IMG/VR virus record: IMGVR_UViG_3300031521_000233
Location: 1-32,995 of that record
DNA length: 32,995 nucleotides
Strand: one strand, 5' to 3'
DNA from: a virus
How positions within the stretch are numbered: position 1 is the stretch's first letter; each line of letters begins with the position of its first letter. Positions 19,376 to 27,943 of this stretch are shown here, piece by piece. The position numbers were made by a program, and so were the translations under genes. Below the pieces are notes generated by a model. It saw nothing but the letters and a program-made list of their open reading frames with translations. It was not told the DNA's origin and made no database searches.

Positions 19376-21854
19376 ACAATTAGAAATAGTAATAACTTCA
19401 AATGCCGAACAAGCAATTGCCGAATTTACACATCTTAATTTAAAATTTAATGAGATATATAAAAAAGTTCTTGAAGTTAAATCTGCAATGGCTGGAACAT
19501 CAACTACTTTTATAAATAGTTTTAACACTATAAATAATGGTTCTGAAAAAGCAACTACTGGCATCAACAAACTAAGTAATGGATTTGGGAACTTAGCAAG
19601 AAGATTAGTTAGTATATATGCTTTAAGACAAATTGCAGGAGTTTTAACCGAAGGTTATAAACAAGCAATAAATTATACGGAAACATTAAACTTATTCAAT
19701 ACAGCATTGAAGGGTTCTGCTTCTCAAGGTAGAGACTTTCAAGAACAAATGGGAGAAACTTTTGGTACTAATCGTGAAGAAATGATGAAATATCAAGGTT
19801 TATTTACTGCTATATCTAATTCATTAGGTTTAACAGAAGATGCTTCTTATAAAGTAGGTAAAAGTTTAACTTCGTTATCGGTAGATTTATCTTCATTATA
19901 TAATAAAAATATTAAAGATGTTAATGAAGCATTAAAGTCTGGACTTGTTGGACAAACTAAACCAGTTCGTTCATTAGGTATGGATATAACTGAAAGAACA
20001 TTAAATAATGAATTAAAATTAATGGGAATAAACGATAGAACAGTTGCTCAAATGAGCCAAACTGAAAAGGTTATTTTAAGATATAATACTATGTTAAAAC
20101 AATCTGCAATAGCACACGGAGACTGGGCTAAAACAATTGAATCACCAGCAAACCAATTAAGAATATTTAAAAATCAATTAGTAGAAGTACAAAAATGGCT
20201 TGGTAATATCTTTTATGGAACACTTGGCTCTATACTTCCTTATATAAATGGATTTACAATGGCTTTAAAAGAAGTTATTAAAACAATCGCAGTTATGTTT
20301 GGATATACAGAACAAACGTTTGGTGGTGCATTATATGATACTGAAGCAACAGACGATGGATTAGATAGTGCAAATGCGAAGGCTCAAAAAGTTAAAGATA
20401 CTTTAATGGGATTCGATGAAATAAATAATATTTCAAAAGATACTGGAAACGATTCTGGTGTAGGAACTGGAGTTGACCCTAGATTACTTGCTAGTATGAA
20501 AGAATATGAAAATACTATGCTTAACGTTCAAATGAAAGCAACTAAAATTAGAGATAAAATAATGGATTGGTTAGGATTTACAAAAAAAGTGAATGATTTA
20601 ACTGGAGAAACTTATTTTAAATTAGATGAAGGATATACAAATATTAAAAAAATAAAAGACGCATTTTTAACTTTTATAAGTGCATTAGTTTTATTTGGAA
20701 CATTAAAATCTCTAGTTGAATTTAAAAGTGATTTAAGTGCAATATACTTAATGTTAAAAAGTGCTATATTACCAGTATTAACTGCAATAGCAACAGCATT
20801 AGGAATAAGTATTGGTTGGTTAGTTGCAATAATAGCAGTTATAGTATTAGCAATAGTTACATTCAAACACTTTTATGATACAAGTGAAGCGTTTAGAAGT
20901 ACAATAGATAATGGAATTAAATCTTTAATTAACTTCTTAAAACAAGGAATAGAACCTTTAAAAAATGTATTAGATATTCTTATTATTACATTTAAAAATT
21001 TATATGAAGGTGTAGTTAAACCATTTATAGATTGGCTAGTTATAGTTGGAACACCAGTAATTGAAATACTAAAAGAAACTTTAGATATGTTATGGAAAAA
21101 TGTTTTAGCACCATTAGCAGATTGCATAGGTTCAGTTTTATATAAAGCGTTCTTATCAATTACTACAATATTAAATACAACAGTAATACCAATATTTAAA
21201 ATATGGAATGACATATTAAATTACTTATGGAAAAATATATTAATGCCAATAGTAGAATGGTTATTGAAAGTATTCAAACCAATATTTGAAAGTATATTTT
21301 CATATTTTGGAGATACATTCAAAAATTTAAAAACATTCTTTAATGGCTTCCTAGATTTTATAACTGGAGTGTTTACAGGCAACTGGAAATTGGCATTTGG
21401 TGGATTAAAAGAAATATTTAGAGGAATGATAAACGGATTAATAGCAGGAATAAATTTCTTTGTTAAAATGTCAATGACTCCAATAAATATGATGATAGAT
21501 GCTATAAATAAAGTCTTACCAAAAAATCAAGAAATTAAAAATATAATATTTAAAATAGCACCAATACCAGAGTTTGCAACTGGTGGATTTCCAACAATAG
21601 GTTCTATGTTCTTAGCAAATGAATCTGGACCAGAAATGGTTGGAAAAATTGGAAATAAAACAGCAGTTATGAATAACGACCAAATAGTTTCATCCGTATC
21701 ACAAGGTGTTGCAAGAGCAGTAGCAAGTGTAATGGGTGGAAATGGAAACCAAACAATAAATCTAGTAGTAGATGGTAAAGTGTTAACAGATGTAGTTGTT
21801 AATGGAATAAATAGTCAAATGCAACAATATGGCACATCGCCATTAAGGGGGTAA
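19365..21854 (+). CDS. Tape measure protein
   Basis: An 829-aa protein with a helical N-terminal part (FGNLARRLVSIYALRQIAG onward, with NLFNTALKGSASQGRDFQEQ), hydrophobic segments at about 425-445 and 465-500 (IGWLVAIIAVIVLAIVTF), repeated amphipathic helices with Trp every 40-50 residues, and the typical end ATGGFPTIGSMFLANESG-PEMVG followed by TAVMNNDQIV. It sets tail length; 829 aa predicts a medium siphovirus tail, roughly 120 nm by the usual rule. It may be cleaved or help DNA cross the host membrane. It is coupled to the chaperone gene. Confidence 0.93.
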   Translation: MTNKQLEIVITSNAEQAIAEFTHLNLKFNEIYKKVLEVKSAMAGTSTTFINSFNTINNGSEKATTGINKLSNGFGNLARRLVSIYALRQIAGVLTEGYKQAINYTETLNLFNTALKGSASQGRDFQEQMGETFGTNREEMMKYQGLFTAISNSLGLTEDASYKVGKSLTSLSVDLSSLYNKNIKDVNEALKSGLVGQTKPVRSLGMDITERTLNNELKLMGINDRTVAQMSQTEKVILRYNTMLKQSAIAHGDWAKTIESPANQLRIFKNQLVEVQKWLGNIFYGTLGSILPYINGFTMALKEVIKTIAVMFGYTEQTFGGALYDTEATDDGLDSANAKAQKVKDTLMGFDEINNISKDTGNDSGVGTGVDPRLLASMKEYENTMLNVQMKATKIRDKIMDWLGFTKKVNDLTGETYFKLDEGYTNIKKIKDAFLTFISALVLFGTLKSLVEFKSDLSAIYLMLKSAILPVLTAIATALGISIGWLVAIIAVIVLAIVTFKHFYDTSEAFRSTIDNGIKSLINFLKQGIEPLKNVLDILIITFKNLYEGVVKPFIDWLVIVGTPVIEILKETLDMLWKNVLAPLADCIGSVLYKAFLSITTILNTTVIPIFKIWNDILNYLWKNILMPIVEWLLKVFKPIFESIFSYFGDTFKNLKTFFNGFLDFITGVFTGNWKLAFGGLKEIFRGMINGLIAGINFFVKMSMTPINMMIDAINKVLPKNQEIKNIIFKIAPIPEFATGGFPTIGSMFLANESGPEMVGKIGNKTAVMNNDQIVSSVSQGVARAVASVMGGNGNQTINLVVDGKVLTDVVVNGINSQMQQYGTSPLRG

Positions 21855-21859
21855 TAATT

Positions 21860-22210
21860 ATGTCTTTAATAACAATAAATAGCACAGCATTAACACCATT
21901 AACTGGTTATGATGTTGAGTGGTATGATTTATCTATGGATAGTGGTAGAAATGCCAATGGAGATATGAAATTAAATATAGTTAATAATAAATATAAAGTT
22001 ATATTGCATACTCCTTATATGACTCAAACACAACTAACTGCATTCTTTACTAATTTAGGAATTGGAACATTATCTGTAACATTTTATAATCCATTTATTG
22101 GGACAACATCTACAAAAAATATGTATAGAGGAGATAGGAAAATAAGTCTTTATTGGGATAAAACTGAAAAGTTATATAGTCCTATGGACATTTCCTTAAT
22201 AGAATTATAA
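21860..22210 (+). CDS. Small tail protein (DUF6711-like)
   Basis: A 116-aa beta-rich protein (TALTPLTGYDVEWYDLSMDS, KYKVILHTPYMTQTQLTAFF, VTFYNPFIGTTSTKNMYRGD, ISLYWDKTEKLYSPMDISLIEL). It resembles the short protein often placed between tape measure and tail hub in Lachnospiraceae/Clostridia phages (DUF6711), a probable minimal distal-tail equivalent. Strong GGGGG-type ribosome binding site before ATG 21860. Family name from memory of the pattern. Confidence 0.7.
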   Translation: MSLITINSTALTPLTGYDVEWYDLSMDSGRNANGDMKLNIVNNKYKVILHTPYMTQTQLTAFFTNLGIGTLSVTFYNPFIGTTSTKNMYRGDRKISLYWDKTEKLYSPMDISLIEL

Positions 22211-24900
22211 TGACATATAATGAAAAACTAAGAGAATTAGTATCAACTGATAGACTTGGAAAAATAGAATATACAGATACAAATAGTACATTACAAACTA
22301 TAACAAAAGCAAATGACCTTATAGAATTTAAAATAGAAGACAATATTTATATTGATGGAAATTTTATAGGGTCTGTCTGCTCTAAAAAGTTAAGTTTAAA
22401 ATTAATAAACGATAATAATAAATATAATAGTGGAGTTCATAACCTAGAAAATAAAGAAATTGAAGTATTTTCTGGATTAGTAATAACCACTTATATCGAA
22501 GAGGAAGTCGAAGGAGAAACGGTTTATACACCAGTTTATACAGATACTTATAATTCTTGGGGTAACTTTGTTATAACTAAAATCACAAATAGCGAAACAG
22601 ATAACACTTGCGAAATAGAAGCATTTTGTCCTATTGTTAAATTAAATAGATTATATGTACCTTTAATAACTTATGAAGTATTAACTACAATTAGAAATGT
22701 ATATGATGATATATGTTTACAATGTGGTATAACAAAAGATACAACTGCATTCTTAAATGATGATTTTATAATTGCAACTAATCAATATGAAAATAGAACT
22801 TGTAGAGAAGTAATAAGTGATATATGTAAAATGGCTATGGGATTTGCAAAAATTGAAAGTGGTAAATTATGTATATGTAGTCTTGGTACTTCAGTTGTTG
22901 ATACAATAGATACAGATGTAGAATTTACATTCAAGATGTCAAATACAACAAGTCCAATAAATAGATTAAATATTGGTGATAGTGTAATAACAGATGAAGA
23001 AACTATCACACAAGATGAAGCCAGTATAGCAACTTATGGAATAAATGAATTAACTTTAAATGATATAGGATTTTTATATATTCCTTCAACTAGAGAAGAT
23101 GTAATAGACAATATGTTTGCTGTAATAAACGGATTTAGTTATACACCTTTTGAAAGTGAATATGCTGGGTTTGATACATTATCAAGTGGAGATAAAATTA
23201 CAATTAAAAACTTGGCTGGTAACTCATATACAAGTTATGTGTTTGAACATTCATTTACATTTAATGGTGGTTTTAATGGTACTTTAAAGGCTCAGGCTTT
23301 AACAAAAGCAGAAAAGAGTAATATACTTATACCAACTGCTAAAGATGTATTAAAACGTACAGAAATAAGAGTAGATAGAGCAGAACAAAATATAGATTTA
23401 TTAGTTGAAACAACTGATAGTTTAGATACAAGAACAACAGAGTTAGAACTAACAACAGATGAAATTAATTTAAGTGTTAAAAGGTCTGGTGGTATTAATT
23501 TAAAAGAAAACTCATCAGCACAAAATGGAACTAAGTTCTGGGGATATAGTTTAGATGCACCTTATACAACAAGTGATACTCCACCAACAAGCCCAGTTGA
23601 CCAACAATATTGGTATTGTACATTAACTTCTGGAAGTTATACTTCTGGGATAGTATACTATTATGATGAAGCAACAACAACTTGGATTGAATCTCATTAT
23701 ACAAAACAGCAATTAGATGAGTCAAATACTTTTATAGTTGGAGTTACAGCATTAAATAGCAATAATTATGATAATGATGAATTAAGAGAAAACTTTAAGG
23801 CGGGTTCTGCATTCAAAATAGATTCATTATCACCAGAAACATTTAATTTTAGTTCACTTGTTTCACAGCCAATAGATATAACAGATACTATATATAATAT
23901 TGATTTTAAAATAAAAAACAATTTAATAGATGGTTTAATACTAATTGGTTGCGACCAAACAAATGACTATATACAAAATCAAGCAGACTTATCAAGTAAT
24001 ATAATAGATAGCAAGTTTAAATGGATATATCCAGAAGATAATTTTGGACAATATTTTACTTATAATTTACAAGTTCCAATAGTAAATAGTTCTAATTTAT
24101 TATTTGGTACTATAAGTGATACAGAACCTTCAACACCAAATGAAAATGATTTATGGCTAGATACTTCAACTTATCAAGGAGAAGTATTATATAAATATAT
24201 TACAGATTCTTTTGTACCTTATACTAATTTGTCTACAACAAGTTATACAAACTTATGTGATAATTTAACAAAAGTTATTTGGCAATGTATTTATTTCTTT
24301 GAATCATATTCTTGGTTAGAAACAACAATAGATTATACAAAATTTATAGTAAAACAAATAGCACCATATATAAACTTAATTCCAACTTTAAATATAATAT
24401 TATCTGCAACAGAACCAACAGAACCAATATTTGGTTGTTATTGGTTAGATAGTACAAATGAAAAAGTATATAGGTCTAAATATATATATAATGAAACAAC
24501 TTTAGAATATGACTTTGACAGTTTTATTGAAAGAACAGATTTAAGTTATACTGATATAATAGCAAATGGATTTATATTCAATTCTGGAAGTATAATAGTT
24601 GGAGATATAATGGTATATTCTGGTACTCAAGCAAAAGATTGGACACCAGCAAATAACGAATTATATGGAAAATTAGTTAAAATAGATAGTAAAGGTTTAA
24701 CTGTTTCAACTTATGAAAATGATAACTCAATGAATATTACAGAAGCAGAAATAGTTGCTAGAAAAGGAACTGAAAAAGTTTTTGAAATATCAGGATATCA
24801 AACAATATTAAAACAAACAGAAATACAAGATTCATTATTACTAGGAAAAATACTAACAGTAATTTCTAGTGATGGTACCGATGAATACTTTATTGATTAG
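22210..24900 (+). CDS. Tail-associated baseplate/hub protein with repeated carbohydrate-binding-like modules
   Basis: An 896-aa protein starting at the overlap TAATG. Residues 1-370 look like the hub region of tail-associated proteins (LVSTDRLGKIEYTD, FKIEDNIYIDGNFIGSVC, YENRTCREVISDICKMAMGF, FTFNGGFNGTLKAQAL). A coiled coil follows (about 375-425, RVDRAEQNIDLLVETTDSLD). The C-terminal half has three related short modules around PTSPVDQQYWYC, TPNENDLWLDTSTYQGEVLY and TEPIFGCYWLDST, each a Pro-rich turn, a W/Y strand and a final Tyr strand. It probably forms the distal tail hub and carries peripheral domains. Confidence 0.82.
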   Translation: MTYNEKLRELVSTDRLGKIEYTDTNSTLQTITKANDLIEFKIEDNIYIDGNFIGSVCSKKLSLKLINDNNKYNSGVHNLENKEIEVFSGLVITTYIEEEVEGETVYTPVYTDTYNSWGNFVITKITNSETDNTCEIEAFCPIVKLNRLYVPLITYEVLTTIRNVYDDICLQCGITKDTTAFLNDDFIIATNQYENRTCREVISDICKMAMGFAKIESGKLCICSLGTSVVDTIDTDVEFTFKMSNTTSPINRLNIGDSVITDEETITQDEASIATYGINELTLNDIGFLYIPSTREDVIDNMFAVINGFSYTPFESEYAGFDTLSSGDKITIKNLAGNSYTSYVFEHSFTFNGGFNGTLKAQALTKAEKSNILIPTAKDVLKRTEIRVDRAEQNIDLLVETTDSLDTRTTELELTTDEINLSVKRSGGINLKENSSAQNGTKFWGYSLDAPYTTSDTPPTSPVDQQYWYCTLTSGSYTSGIVYYYDEATTTWIESHYTKQQLDESNTFIVGVTALNSNNYDNDELRENFKAGSAFKIDSLSPETFNFSSLVSQPIDITDTIYNIDFKIKNNLIDGLILIGCDQTNDYIQNQADLSSNIIDSKFKWIYPEDNFGQYFTYNLQVPIVNSSNLLFGTISDTEPSTPNENDLWLDTSTYQGEVLYKYITDSFVPYTNLSTTSYTNLCDNLTKVIWQCIYFFESYSWLETTIDYTKFIVKQIAPYINLIPTLNIILSATEPTEPIFGCYWLDSTNEKVYRSKYIYNETTLEYDFDSFIERTDLSYTDIIANGFIFNSGSIIVGDIMVYSGTQAKDWTPANNELYGKLVKIDSKGLTVSTYENDNSMNITEAEIVARKGTEKVFEISGYQTILKQTEIQDSLLLGKILTVISSDGTDEYFID

Positions 24901-24911
24901 GAGATGAAATA

Positions 24912-26891
24912 ATGGGTTTAATTCAAGGAACAGTTACTCAAAGAGGAACTTATTATAGAAGTTATATCTATTGGTGGGAAACAGAAGTAAACAATGCCAA
25001 TAATACAAGTAGATTAAATATACAAGTATTAATAGATACAACAAATACTGGTATTAATTGGAATGGAACTTGTTCTAACTCTAGTTATACCATAGATGGA
25101 ACATATACTGGAGTAAGTAATTTTAATTCAAATACTTCTAGTGGTTGGACTTATAGTGCTGGAAATTCTCCAACTGGTAGAGCATCTCAACTTATAATGA
25201 GTGGTAGTAAAGTTATAACACACAATACAGATGGTTCATATACTGCTAATTTATCAACTTATTTTAGTTTACCTTCTGGTGGATATGGTCCTGGGAATGT
25301 TAGTATTTCTGGAACTGCCGAACTTACAACTATACCAAGAGCATCAACTCCAGCAAGTCTACAATTTTTTGTAGGGGATACTGTAACTTTTGCAGTAAAT
25401 AGATTAAGTTCAAGTTTTACTCATACTTTAGAATTATATATTAATTCTATAAAAGTTTTAGAAAGAACAAATGTTGAAACATTTTTACAGTTTCAACCAA
25501 CTTCAGAAGAAGTAATAGCAATGTATGATGCTATACCAAATTCAAATAAAGGTATTTCTTATATAAAATGTATAACATTTAGTGGTAGTACTCAAATTGG
25601 AGAACCTATAAATTCTGACGATAGATATGCTACAATAAATAGTGCTGGTAATTTACCAACAATTCCAAGTATAACTTGGGAAGAAAATGAAAGTACAAAT
25701 AAGACTTTAACTAGTTGGACAACAGCGATTTCAACAGATAATGGTAAAACAATACAAAATAAAACTAAATTTAAAATAAATTGTGCTACTGGTGTTGCTC
25801 AAAATGGTGCATCAATTACTACTTATAAAGCAGTAATAAATGGTAATACTTATACTTCAACAACTCCTACAATAATTACTGGATTAATATCAGACAGTGA
25901 TACATTAAAAGTTAGTGTAATAGATAGTAGAACATTTGAAAGTACTTTAATAGAAAAAGTAATAGTAGTATTGCCTTATGAAGAACCTTATTTTACAAGT
26001 CCAACAGCAGTTAGAAAAACATATCCAAATAATCAAACTGTAACTTTAGAATTTTCTGCTAAACTTGCAAAATTAATGAAAACTTATGGTACAAAAGGAA
26101 CTGCATATAAATTAGAATATCAATTTAAAAAGACAATAGATGTTAGTTATAATTCTTTAGCAACTTTAATTTATACGGTTGATACTGAAGGTGCAATAAC
26201 TTATAATTCTGATTTATCAAATACGTTTGATAAGGACTTTTCTTATAATATAAAAATTAGATTAACAGATTATTATACATATAAAGAAGAAGATTTACTT
26301 GTTCCAACAGATACACCTTTAATTAGTAAAAGAAAAGGAAAAGTAGGAATAGGTAAAGTTCCAACACAAGGAATGTTAGATGTTGCTGGAGATATTTATA
26401 GCAATAATATCAAATTATCAAATACAGTTATAAACGACACATTAACCTCAACTTCAACTACTGAAGCACTATCTGCAAAACAAGGAAAAGAATTAGATAC
26501 TAAAATAAGTACATTAGCAGGAAAAACTCATCAAATGATATGTGGTGCAAGTAGTGCAAATGTAACTGCTGGTACAACAACATATTTAGGATTAAAAAAT
26601 AGTGCTGGAACATATTCTGGTTTTGTAACATCTTGTGCTGGAACAATAAGTAATTTGCATACCTACGCAGATGGAAGTCCAGGAGTAGGACAAACATATA
26701 CATATACTGTTGTAGTAGACAATACCCCATCAGCAGTAACTTGTCAAACATCAGCAGGTACTAATAATAGTACAGATACAACTCATAGTGTAACTTGTAC
26801 TGCAAATCAAAGAGTAAGTGTAAAATGTGTATTATCTGGTAGTGCTTCTACAACTGGAGTGATATTTGGATTTATGTTTACGCCATCTTAA
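24912..26891 (+). CDS. Tail fibre / receptor-binding protein (DUF859-like)
   Basis: A 659-aa protein. The N-terminus (SYIYWWETEVNNANNTSRLN, then TYTGVSNFNSNTSSGWTYS) matches the DUF859-type siphovirus structural protein seen in streptococcal phages. The middle is repeated Ig-like/beta domains. A fibre-like region follows: GKVGIGKVPTQGMLDVAGDI near residue 475, then TSTSTTEALSAKQGKELDTK, and a beta-rich C-terminal head (about 545-659). GGAGATG lies before ATG 24912. It is a good candidate for host recognition. The promoter at 26894 follows directly. Confidence 0.8.
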   Translation: MGLIQGTVTQRGTYYRSYIYWWETEVNNANNTSRLNIQVLIDTTNTGINWNGTCSNSSYTIDGTYTGVSNFNSNTSSGWTYSAGNSPTGRASQLIMSGSKVITHNTDGSYTANLSTYFSLPSGGYGPGNVSISGTAELTTIPRASTPASLQFFVGDTVTFAVNRLSSSFTHTLELYINSIKVLERTNVETFLQFQPTSEEVIAMYDAIPNSNKGISYIKCITFSGSTQIGEPINSDDRYATINSAGNLPTIPSITWEENESTNKTLTSWTTAISTDNGKTIQNKTKFKINCATGVAQNGASITTYKAVINGNTYTSTTPTIITGLISDSDTLKVSVIDSRTFESTLIEKVIVVLPYEEPYFTSPTAVRKTYPNNQTVTLEFSAKLAKLMKTYGTKGTAYKLEYQFKKTIDVSYNSLATLIYTVDTEGAITYNSDLSNTFDKDFSYNIKIRLTDYYTYKEEDLLVPTDTPLISKRKGKVGIGKVPTQGMLDVAGDIYSNNIKLSNTVINDTLTSTSTTEALSAKQGKELDTKISTLAGKTHQMICGASSANVTAGTTTYLGLKNSAGTYSGFVTSCAGTISNLHTYADGSPGVGQTYTYTVVVDNTPSAVTCQTSAGTNNSTDTTHSVTCTANQRVSVKCVLSGSASTTGVIFGFMFTPS

Positions 26892-26893
26892 TA

Positions 26894-26926
26894 GATATTA
26901 GTTTTTTATAAAAAATATGATATAAT
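26894..26926 (+). promoter_or_regulatory. Promoter of the lysis/fibre gene block (GATATT class)
   Basis: GATATTAGTTTT (26894-26905) includes -35 TTAGTT (26898-26903); a 17-bp spacer leads to TATAAT (26921-26926) with extended TGA. Identical upstream 12-mer and spacing to the portal promoter. Confidence 0.82.
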
Positions 26927-26955
26927 ACAAATATACGCATAAGGAGAATACAACA

Positions 26956-27252
26956 ATGAATACAGCACAATTAATAATAGAAATATCAGTTTTATTGGGA
27001 GCAATTACAACAATCACTTTAGGGTTAAAAAGAGGTTTATCTAAAGATATTACTGCTTTGGTAGAACAAATTTCTAAAAAAGACAAGTGCGAATGTAAAA
27101 GATACTTAACAGACTTTTTAACTGCTATTGAAAATGGCGAACCAAAAAGCGAAATACAAATACAAATGGCAACCGAAACTTATGACCACTATTTTCACGA
27201 TTTAAAAGGAAACTCTTGGATTGAAGATAAGTGGAATAAATTAATGAAATAA
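26956..27252 (+). CDS. Holin-like single-TM protein
   Basis: A 98-aa protein with one hydrophobic helix near the N-terminus (LIIEISVLLGAITTITLGL, residues 5-24), then a basic turn and a charged C-terminal domain (KRYLTDFLTAIENGEPKSE, HDLKGNSWIEDKWNKLM). This pattern is common beside lysis genes of clostridial-type phages and is often annotated as holin-related or hypothetical. It is the first gene after its own promoter; AAGGAG precedes ATG 26956. A membrane role is secure; being the holin is inference. Confidence 0.65.
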   Translation: MNTAQLIIEISVLLGAITTITLGLKRGLSKDITALVEQISKKDKCECKRYLTDFLTAIENGEPKSEIQIQMATETYDHYFHDLKGNSWIEDKWNKLMK

Positions 27253-27263
27253 GGAGAAAAATT

Positions 27264-27614
27264 ATGATAAGAATTAATAAAGGAGATATGTCTGCTGTTA
27301 TATTTCAAGGAGAAACTGGGACTATTCCAGTTGGATATGATAACAGATATTTTGAAACAGGAGATAAAGTTTATTTTAATGTTATGGAAAAAGATTTTGT
27401 AGAAGGAGATACTCCTTTATTAACTATCGTAACAGATACGTTTGAAGTTGATGGAACTTGTAATATAGAAATAAGTTCATCAGATTCTAAATCTTTACCA
27501 GTTGGAATATATTTATACGATATTACTGCTATTGGAACTGATTTTAGCGATAAAATATTGGTAAATAATACATTACCAACTTTAGAAGTAAAATTAGGTT
27601 CTAGCAATGAATAG
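27264..27614 (+). CDS. Small baseplate-like Ig/BppU-like domain protein
   Basis: A 116-aa beta-rich protein (AVIFQGETGTIPVGYDN, KVYFNVMEKDF, NIEISSSDSKSLPVGIYLYD, LVNNTLPTLEVKLG). The pattern of an N-terminal strand, FN-type strand pairs and PVGIYLYDI resembles the N-terminal domain of upper baseplate proteins (BppU-like) found as separate small genes in gut phages. The following gene overlaps it by 8 nt, so they are probably assembled together. Confidence 0.65.
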   Translation: MIRINKGDMSAVIFQGETGTIPVGYDNRYFETGDKVYFNVMEKDFVEGDTPLLTIVTDTFEVDGTCNIEISSSDSKSLPVGIYLYDITAIGTDFSDKILVNNTLPTLEVKLGSSNE

Positions 27615-27942
27615 TAATATAATAATAAAAGATAATCCAATAGTAGAAGTAAAAACACAAGAAAATAATATAAATATAATAAATGAATCAAACGAAATAA
27701 TAATAAATAAACAAGAAAACAATATAATAATTTCAGAAAGCAATAACTCTTTAAAAATACTAGATGCACCTAAAGGCCAAAAAGGTGATAAAGGTGATAA
27801 GGGTGATATTGGAGACTTCTGGAAAATAACAAGTCAAACTAAACTAAATGGATATACACAAACTTCAACTTTAGAAAATGATAAAGTATATACATATATA
27901 AGAGATGAAGACAATATAGTAATAGAAACGGTGGTGATTTAA
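27607..27942 (+). CDS. Small fibre-linker protein with collagen-like repeats
   Basis: A 111-aa protein. Residues 1-52 are Asn/Ile/Glu-rich low-complexity beta-like sequence. Residues 57-71 are five Gly-X-Y triplets (GQKGDKGDKGDIGDF), a short collagen-like stretch that usually makes trimeric linkers in fibres. The C-terminal 40 residues look like a small beta domain (YTQTSTLENDKVYTYI). It lies directly before the giant spike gene and may connect it to the baseplate. Confidence 0.7.
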   Translation: MNSNIIIKDNPIVEVKTQENNINIINESNEIIINKQENNIIISESNNSLKILDAPKGQKGDKGDKGDIGDFWKITSQTKLNGYTQTSTLENDKVYTYIRDEDNIVIETVVI

Positions 27943-27943
27943 T

